DNA of 64,000 nucleotides, taken from contig DAHXNI010000019.1 in assembly GCA_027365475.1 (NCBI GenBank), positions 1 to 64,000 on the forward strand, written 5' to 3'. Below the pieces are notes generated by a model, which was not told the origin of the DNA, did no database searches, and saw nothing but the letters and a program-made list of their open reading frames with translations. How positions within the stretch are numbered: the first letter of the stretch is position 1; the number at the start of each line of letters is the position of its first letter. Shown here one piece after another: positions 59,219 through 64,000 of this stretch. The position numbers were made by a program, and so were the translations under genes. The DNA is from Pseudomonadota bacterium (lineage in GTDB: Bacteria; Pseudomonadota; Gammaproteobacteria; JAKAQQ01).

Positions 59219-59860
59219 ATGAGTATCACCGAAATCTATCTCAAATCATTTACGGCTCTGATCGCGCTTTTGAATCCCATCGGTGCGATCCCGATTTTCA
59301 TCAATCTCACTCAGAGCCAGATCGAACGCCAACGCAATCGCACGGCGCGAAATGCTGCGTTCACGGTGCTCGCCGTACTGCTGGTCAGCTTTTTCACCGG
59401 AGATGCCCTGTTGGGGTTTTTTGGCATCGGCATCGCCTCCTTCCGCATCGCGGGCGGACTTTTGATCCTTCTCATGGCACTCGCCATGCTGCAGGCCAAA
59501 ACCAGTGCCGTCAAGCAGACCGAGGAGGAGATTGAGGATTCAAGCCTCAGGGAAAATATCGCCGTGGTTCCGCTGGGCATTCCGCTCCTCGCGGGTCCGG
59601 GTGCCATCAGCACGGTCATCCTGTATTCACAGCAGCATTCCTCTCTGCTCTACGCGTTCGGCGAGGTCGGCGTCATTTTTCTGAGCGTATTCATCACCTG
59701 GTGCTGTCTGCGCGGGGCACCCTATATTGCGCGCTGGCTCGGGCGAACGGGCATCAACGTCTTCACCCGGATCATGGGGCTCATCATGGCAGCGATCGGG
59801 GTGGAGTTCATCGCCAAGGGAGTCCAGGCCCTGTTCCCGTTACTCATGCGGCACGGATAA
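59219..59860 (+). CDS. MarC-family integral membrane protein
   Basis: The 213-residue protein has six membrane helices and the MarC/SnatA pattern: ALIALLNPIGAIPIFINLT, FRIAGGLLILLMALAML, VVPLGIPLLAGPGAISTVIL and GLIMAAIGVEFIAKGV. Members have been proposed as small-molecule or amino-acid transporters, and their role is unsettled. The ATG at 59219 is chosen; it starts 46 bases from the divergent thiF-like gene. Confidence 0.88.
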   Translation: MSITEIYLKSFTALIALLNPIGAIPIFINLTQSQIERQRNRTARNAAFTVLAVLLVSFFTGDALLGFFGIGIASFRIAGGLLILLMALAMLQAKTSAVKQTEEEIEDSSLRENIAVVPLGIPLLAGPGAISTVILYSQQHSSLLYAFGEVGVIFLSVFITWCCLRGAPYIARWLGRTGINVFTRIMGLIMAAIGVEFIAKGVQALFPLLMRHG

Positions 59861-59952
59861 ACGACTGAACGACCGTGGTCCTCTGGATGGAGGGCCGGGC
59901 TTCCGGGCACCCATGCGAGGAGGCTACGAAAGAATATAGGCTCAGGCTTTTT

Positions 59953-60870
59953 TTACCGGTGTTCAGGAACCGGATGGCCCAGCCAGGCTGCGAACGTGCC
60001 CTGCGTGTGCCCGCCGACATCCTGGTAGCCTGCCACTTCTTGCCAGCCGTTCGCCTTAAAGATCATGTCCAGAGCGCTGGCCTGCTCGCGGGCGTGCTCC
60101 ACGATCAGCCATCCGGGGGGTCTCAGCCGGTCTGAGGCTCCCTCGATAATCCGGCACAGGGCTTCGAGCCCGGTGGGCCCCGCGACGAGGCTCGTGCGCG
60201 GTTCAAAACGGATGCCATCGGTATCGAGCGCAGGATCATGATCTGAAAGGTAGGGAGGATTCGATACGATCCAGTCGAACGCGAGGCCCTGGGGAAGCGC
60301 TTCAAACCAGTCTCCGGCCCGGAAAACAATCGACGGAGTTCCGAGTGCACGGGCATTCCCGCGGGCGACGGCCAATGCTTCGCAACTCTGATCGGTGGCC
60401 CAGATCTCAAGTCCAGGCCGCTCGCGGGCGAGCGTGATCGCAAGCGCACCGCATCCGGTACCGAGATCGAGCAGCCGACCTGGACGATCTTCGGGAATGA
60501 GATGCAATGCTTGAGCGACCAGTGCCTCGGTCTCGGGGCGCGGCACAAGCGTGTGCCGGTTGACCTCGAAATCGAGCGACCAGAACCCCCAGTGCCCCGA
60601 GAGATAGGCCAGCGGTTCCCCGCTTTCCCTTCTCATGACGAGATCCTCAAAGCGCGCCAGCAGATCGGGTTCAAGGGAACGGGCGGGTTCGGTGAAAAGA
60701 CGGGTGAGGGGGCATCCGAGGCATTCGGCCAGCAAAAGCTGAGCCTCGCGTTTTGGGGTTGCGAGCTGGTTGGCAAGGCGATGGGTCGCCCACTCCAACG
60801 CAGATTCGACCGTCGGCCGGGGTCCCAGTCCGCTTTTGCTAAAATAACCGTTTGGCAAGGATTCAGCCAC
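59953..60870 (-). CDS. prmC: Peptide chain release factor N5-glutamine methyltransferase
   Basis: PrmC methylates the GGQ glutamine of RF1 and RF2. Motifs are LLDLGTGCGALAITLA (SAM), FDWIVSNPPYLSD with the catalytic NPPY, and an N-terminal helical domain with RREAQLLLAECLG-like sequence (KREAQLLLAECLG). The start is uncertain. GTG at 60870 gives 305 residues and TTG at 60858 gives 301. The open frame extends much further upstream only because it runs antisense to the cystathionine synthase gene. It is divergent from that gene over about 20 bases. Confidence 0.9.
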   Translation of the reverse strand: MAESLPNGYFSKSGLGPRPTVESALEWATHRLANQLATPKREAQLLLAECLGCPLTRLFTEPARSLEPDLLARFEDLVMRRESGEPLAYLSGHWGFWSLDFEVNRHTLVPRPETEALVAQALHLIPEDRPGRLLDLGTGCGALAITLARERPGLEIWATDQSCEALAVARGNARALGTPSIVFRAGDWFEALPQGLAFDWIVSNPPYLSDHDPALDTDGIRFEPRTSLVAGPTGLEALCRIIEGASDRLRPPGWLIVEHAREQASALDMIFKANGWQEVAGYQDVGGHTQGTFAAWLGHPVPEHR

Positions 60871-60891
60871 GATGCACAACGAGTGGGGGAG

Positions 60892-62274
60892 ATGAAAGTC
60901 TATCAAAGCCTGCTGGAGCTGATTGGCCAGACGCCGATTCTCGAGGTTGAGGGATTCGATCTCGGCGGATCGCGCCTCTTCCTCAAGCTCGAACTCATGA
61001 ATCCGGGCGGATCGATCAAGGACCGGATTGGCGTGGGGCTGATCGCTGCGGCGGAGGCGCGCGGGGAGATCCGCCCACCTGGCCTCCTGGTTGAGGCGAC
61101 AGCCGGCAATACCGGGATCGCCCTCGCACTGGCCGCACTCCGCAAGGGGTACGTCCTGCTCCTGATAGTCCCCGACAAGATGAGTGGCGAAAAGATCGCA
61201 CAGTTGCGTGCCATGGGTGCCGAGATTCGGGTCACCCGCTCTGATGTGTCCCGTGGTCACCCGGAGCATTATCAGGATCTGGCCGAACGGATTGCACGCG
61301 AACGCGGTGGCTACTACATCAACCAGTTTGCCAACCCCGACAATCCGCGTGTACATGAACAGAAAACGGGCCCTGAAATCTGGGAGCAGATGGACGGTGA
61401 GCTCGATGCGATCGTCTTGGGAGCCGGTACGACAGGGACACTCACCGGAGTCGGCCGGTACCTCAAACGGCAGAAGCCGAAGATCGAGGTGATTCTGGCT
61501 GATCCAGTGGGCTCGGTGCTTGCTGGCTACCTCAAAACCGGCCAGCTCGCGGAGAAGGGTCGCTGGCTGGTCGAGGGGATCGGCGAGGATCACATTCCCC
61601 CGATCAGCGATCTCACACTGGTCGACCGCGCCTATACGATCCCGGATCATGAATCGTTTGCGGCTATCCGGCAACTCCTTAAAAATACGGGTCTTTTGGC
61701 GGGGACCTCTACCGGGACACTCCTCGCCGCGGCTCTGCGCTACGCCCGGGATGCGAGTACTCCCAAGCGGATCCTGACACTGGCCTGCGATACCGGCACC
61801 CGTTATCTCTCCAAGGCGTTCAACCCGGACTGGCTTTACGAGCAGGGACTCACACCGCGCAGGAACTTTGGCGATCTCCGGGATTGTGTCTCGCATCATT
61901 ACGCGCATGGGGAAGTGGCCTCCGTTTCCCCCGCTGACAGCCTTGAGATCGCCTACCGACGTATGCGTCAGGGCGAATACTCCCAACTGCCGGTTTTGGA
62001 TGGGGGTCGACTGGTTGGCCTTCTGACGGAGGTGGATATCATGATGGCGCTTAACGATCCAGCCCGCGGTTCCCAGAGCCCCGCCCGGGACTCCCTCAAT
62101 CGTGTGGCTCCCGAACTCGACTCCCAGGCGTCTATGGGCACCCTGATCGGGCTGCTCGCAACCGAATCCGCCGTAGCCATCCGGCATGAGCAGGCATTTT
62201 ACGGATTGGCAACGCGCACCGATGTCATCACGCACTTTCGGCGCGCGGGGGAAACCGCGGGGGGCCTGCCATGA
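60892..62274 (+). CDS. Cystathionine beta-synthase (PLP domain plus CBS pair)
   Basis: The 460-residue protein joins a fold-type II PLP domain (K43 in NPGGSIKDRIG; substrate loop VEATAGNTGIALAL; phosphate loop GAGTTGTLTGVG) to a C-terminal CBS pair (about 335-460, SVSPADSLEIAYRRMRQGEY). It should condense serine or O-acetylserine with homocysteine to cystathionine, the first step of reverse transsulfuration. A cysteine synthase activity cannot be excluded. The ATG at 60892 follows GGGGGAG. Its stop overlaps the next gene (ATGA). Confidence 0.88.
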   Translation: MKVYQSLLELIGQTPILEVEGFDLGGSRLFLKLELMNPGGSIKDRIGVGLIAAAEARGEIRPPGLLVEATAGNTGIALALAALRKGYVLLLIVPDKMSGEKIAQLRAMGAEIRVTRSDVSRGHPEHYQDLAERIARERGGYYINQFANPDNPRVHEQKTGPEIWEQMDGELDAIVLGAGTTGTLTGVGRYLKRQKPKIEVILADPVGSVLAGYLKTGQLAEKGRWLVEGIGEDHIPPISDLTLVDRAYTIPDHESFAAIRQLLKNTGLLAGTSTGTLLAAALRYARDASTPKRILTLACDTGTRYLSKAFNPDWLYEQGLTPRRNFGDLRDCVSHHYAHGEVASVSPADSLEIAYRRMRQGEYSQLPVLDGGRLVGLLTEVDIMMALNDPARGSQSPARDSLNRVAPELDSQASMGTLIGLLATESAVAIRHEQAFYGLATRTDVITHFRRAGETAGGLP

Positions 62275-63452
62275 CCGAATCGAAGACGCAGGGTTTTGCA
62301 ACCCGGGCCCTGCATGCCGGCCAGCCGGCCGATCCCTTGACCGGTGCAGTCAATGTTCCAATTTATGCAACGTCCACATTCCGCCAGACCAGTCCGGGTG
62401 TCCACCTCGGCTATGAGTATTCGCGTACCCGCAATCCGACCCGGGACGCATTGGAACGCTGTATGGCCAATCTGGAGTCGGGGAGCCGCGCCATGGCCTT
62501 TGCCTCCGGCTTGGCTGCTTCGGCCGCCGTGCTGGAACTGCTTCCGCATGGAAGCCTGATCCTCGCCATGGATGATCTTTACGGTGGAACCCGCCGTCTG
62601 CTGAGCCAGGTGCGTACAACGAGCGCCGGACTCACGGTGCACTACGCCGATCTCCGGGATCCCGAGGCGCTGGCTGAGGGGCTTCGGGCGGAACCCCGGA
62701 TGATCTGGGTGGAAACCCCGACCAACCCGCTCCTCCGCATCGTGAATCTCGAACGGTTGGCCGAGGTGGCACGCGCACGGGGGATTCTCACCGTCTGCGA
62801 CAATACCTTTGCCACACCCTGGCTCCAGCGCCCGCTGGAGCATGGGTTTGACGTGGTGGTGCATTCGACGACCAAGTACCTCAATGGCCATTCGGATGTC
62901 GTCGGTGGAGTCGCGGTTATCCATCCTGACCGGAAGGATCTTGAGGAGCGCCTCGCCTATCTCCAAAACGCAACGGGCGGCATCCCGGGACCCTTCGACT
63001 GCTTCCTGACACTGCGCGGGATCCATACCCTTGCCCTGCGCATGGAACGCCACTGTAGCCAGGCGCTTGAGCTCGCACGCTGGCTCGAAACCCATCCTGG
63101 GGTCGAACGGGTGGTATACCCGGGATTGCCCTCCCACCCGGACCATCTCCTTGCACGCCGGCAGATGCGCGCGTTTGGAGGAATGGTGACGATCGTCGTG
63201 CGTGGGGGCCTGACTGCTGCCCGCAGGGTGCTTGAGCGGGTCTCGCTCTTCACGCTCGCGGAAAGCCTCGGCGGAGTGGAAAGCCTGATCGAGCATCCGG
63301 GTCTCATGACACACGCGAGTGTTTCGGAAAGCGAGCGGCGGGTACTCGGAATCGAGGATGGCCTGATCCGTCTGTCGGTCGGCATCGAAGATCTCGATGA
63401 TCTTATGGCCGATCTGCAATATGCTCTCGCAAACTCTGGGGGTCCTATATGA
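62271..63452 (+). CDS. Cystathionine gamma-lyase/synthase-family PLP enzyme
   Basis: The 393-residue protein has the Cys/Met metabolism pattern: FATRALHAGQPADPLTGAV, YEYSRTRNPTRDALE, VWVETPTNPLL-like WVETPTNPLLRI and PLP lysine K202 in HSTTKYLNGHSDVVGG. Coupled to the beta-synthase, gamma-lyase activity (cystathionine to cysteine) is the natural reading; gamma-synthase (MetB) has similar residues and cannot be ruled out. It overlaps genes on both sides by 4 bases. Confidence 0.9.
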   Translation: MTESKTQGFATRALHAGQPADPLTGAVNVPIYATSTFRQTSPGVHLGYEYSRTRNPTRDALERCMANLESGSRAMAFASGLAASAAVLELLPHGSLILAMDDLYGGTRRLLSQVRTTSAGLTVHYADLRDPEALAEGLRAEPRMIWVETPTNPLLRIVNLERLAEVARARGILTVCDNTFATPWLQRPLEHGFDVVVHSTTKYLNGHSDVVGGVAVIHPDRKDLEERLAYLQNATGGIPGPFDCFLTLRGIHTLALRMERHCSQALELARWLETHPGVERVVYPGLPSHPDHLLARRQMRAFGGMVTIVVRGGLTAARRVLERVSLFTLAESLGGVESLIEHPGLMTHASVSESERRVLGIEDGLIRLSVGIEDLDDLMADLQYALANSGGPI

Positions 63453-63943
63453 GCGCTTTCGATTTTGATTCGACGCGTGAGATGCGTTATCTCATGGCCG
63501 GTCTCAAAGACGGTTCGGTATCACCCGTGACCTGTTATGAAGCGCTTTGTCGCGCCAGCCTGTTCACGGTCAATCGGGTGAGAGCAGATGAGGTTGTCGG
63601 GCCCGCCCAAGGAGGCGGGTTGCGCAATCTCCAGGCGGTCGTGATGGATCTACCGCCACATGGGCGCCATGTCGCCCTGTTTTTGACACATGAGGAAGCG
63701 CAGGCATATGCCCAGGGGCTTGCTGGTGAACATGAAGTGATTGGGACGCTCGGTGGGATGCTCGTAGCGGGTCTGCCCCAGGGCGTTGGGATTGTCGTGC
63801 AGCCGCTACCCGGGGAAGGCGGATTCCGGTTGTCCGCATCTGGACTGGAGCGCCTGAAACGCGACTTCGGAATCGCCTTGCCACCTCCACAGGGAGAATC
63901 CGGAACGGATCTGGATCAACCCGTCTCCGGAACCCTGCAATAG
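63449..63943 (+). CDS. Unrecognised 164-residue protein in the transsulfuration operon
   Basis: I do not recognise this protein with confidence. It starts MSAFDFDSTREMRYLMAGLK, has no signal peptide, membrane helix or metal motif, and alternates short hydrophobic strands with a predicted alpha-beta pattern (VALFLTHEEAQAYAQGL, TLGGMLVAGLPQGVGIVV). The layout, with a central strand-helix unit around 75-95, faintly recalls SseB-like domains. It overlaps the gamma-lyase gene by 4 bases (ATGA), so it is translated with it. The C-terminal 20 residues are polar and probably disordered. Confidence 0.6.
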   Translation: MSAFDFDSTREMRYLMAGLKDGSVSPVTCYEALCRASLFTVNRVRADEVVGPAQGGGLRNLQAVVMDLPPHGRHVALFLTHEEAQAYAQGLAGEHEVIGTLGGMLVAGLPQGVGIVVQPLPGEGGFRLSASGLERLKRDFGIALPPPQGESGTDLDQPVSGTLQ

Positions 63944-63949
63944 CCGGAT

Positions 63950-64000
63950 ATGTGCCCGCTTTGCGGTGCTGGCACGGCCAGAGAGTGCCTTGACCCAATC
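63950..64000 (+). CDS. Start of a gene with N-terminal CxxC motif (cut by window edge)
   Basis: An ATG at 63950 opens a frame reading MCPLCGAGTARECLDPI to the edge. The CPLCG followed by a third cysteine suggests a zinc ribbon such as those at the start of some methyltransferases. It is 6 bases after the preceding stop, in the same direction. Too little is visible to name it. Confidence 0.4.
   Translation, partial: MCPLCGAGTARECLDPI

Noticed and set aside
59953-62301. A 782-codon open minus-strand frame
   Set aside because: Only the 3' part (to about 60870) matches a known protein, PrmC. The rest is antisense to the well-supported cystathionine synthase gene and lacks any motif; such long frames arise from GC-rich codon bias.

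Overview
The window looks like chromosome from a GC-rich gammaproteobacterium. The evidence is gene order: mreB-mreC-mreD-mrdA-rodA-mltB-rlpA-dacA-dat, gloB-yafS-rnhA-dnaQ and tig-clpP-clpX-lon-hup-ppiD are all gammaproteobacterial arrangements. A GatCAB amidotransferase operon and a two-subunit glycine decarboxylase (GcvPA/GcvPB) argue against an enteric bacterium. Genus or order cannot be read from the sequence.

Bases 1-6700 are an accessory scrapyard. They hold a cut-off IS4-type transposase, a VapBC module with a palindromic operator, an IS110 transposase that has lost its N-terminal domain, a complete but decayed IS630-type element (2815-4079) flanked by TA duplications, an AbrB/PIN module, a C-terminal scrap of a penicillin-binding protein 1C-like gene, another IS630-type scrap, tRNA-His, tRNA-Lys and a broken tyrosine integrase just downstream of tRNA-Lys. 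From 6.7 to 13 kb come a zinc-ribbon methyltransferase, a beta-carbonic anhydrase and an RND efflux pair without a local outer-membrane channel.

Bases 13.3-28.9 kb are core. They carry tRNA-Leu and the proteostasis cluster (trigger factor, ClpP, ClpX, Lon, HU), tRNA-Val, tRNA-Asp and PpiD. Facing these are FabI, a five-LysM MltD and GloB; then a YafS-like methyltransferase, RNase HI, DnaQ and a CPA1 antiporter. An outer-membrane barrel and UDP-glucose dehydrogenase follow. PhhA/PhhB lie on the minus strand, divergent from a long plus-strand run: gcvT-gcvH-gcvPA-tpx-gcvPB-pfkB-like-rlmI-like-lgt-thyA-kynU-lipB. Several members connect through one-carbon and lipoate chemistry: GcvH needs the octanoyl group that LipB transfers, and ThyA consumes the methylene-THF made by GcvT.

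Bases 43.2-45.6 kb are a second accessory island between lipB and dat: a nonsense-interrupted HicB-like tail, a Phd/VapC module with a tandem-palindrome operator, a PagL lipid A deacylase and an IS30 scrap. From 45.6 to 55.1 kb the minus strand carries the cell-shape and peptidoglycan operon (mreB to dat). Divergent from mreB are gatC-gatA-gatB. The right end holds a ThiF/MoeB-like activating enzyme, a MarC protein, PrmC, and a cystathionine beta-synthase/gamma-lyase pair followed by an unrecognised 164-residue protein. A gene starting with a CxxC motif is cut by the window edge.

No clearly new multi-gene system was found. The points most worth a second look are thiol peroxidase translationally coupled inside the gcv operon, the colinear glycine-cleavage/thymidylate/lipoate run, the nested and decayed insertion sequences, the integrase relic at tRNA-Lys, and the unrecognised protein behind the transsulfuration pair.
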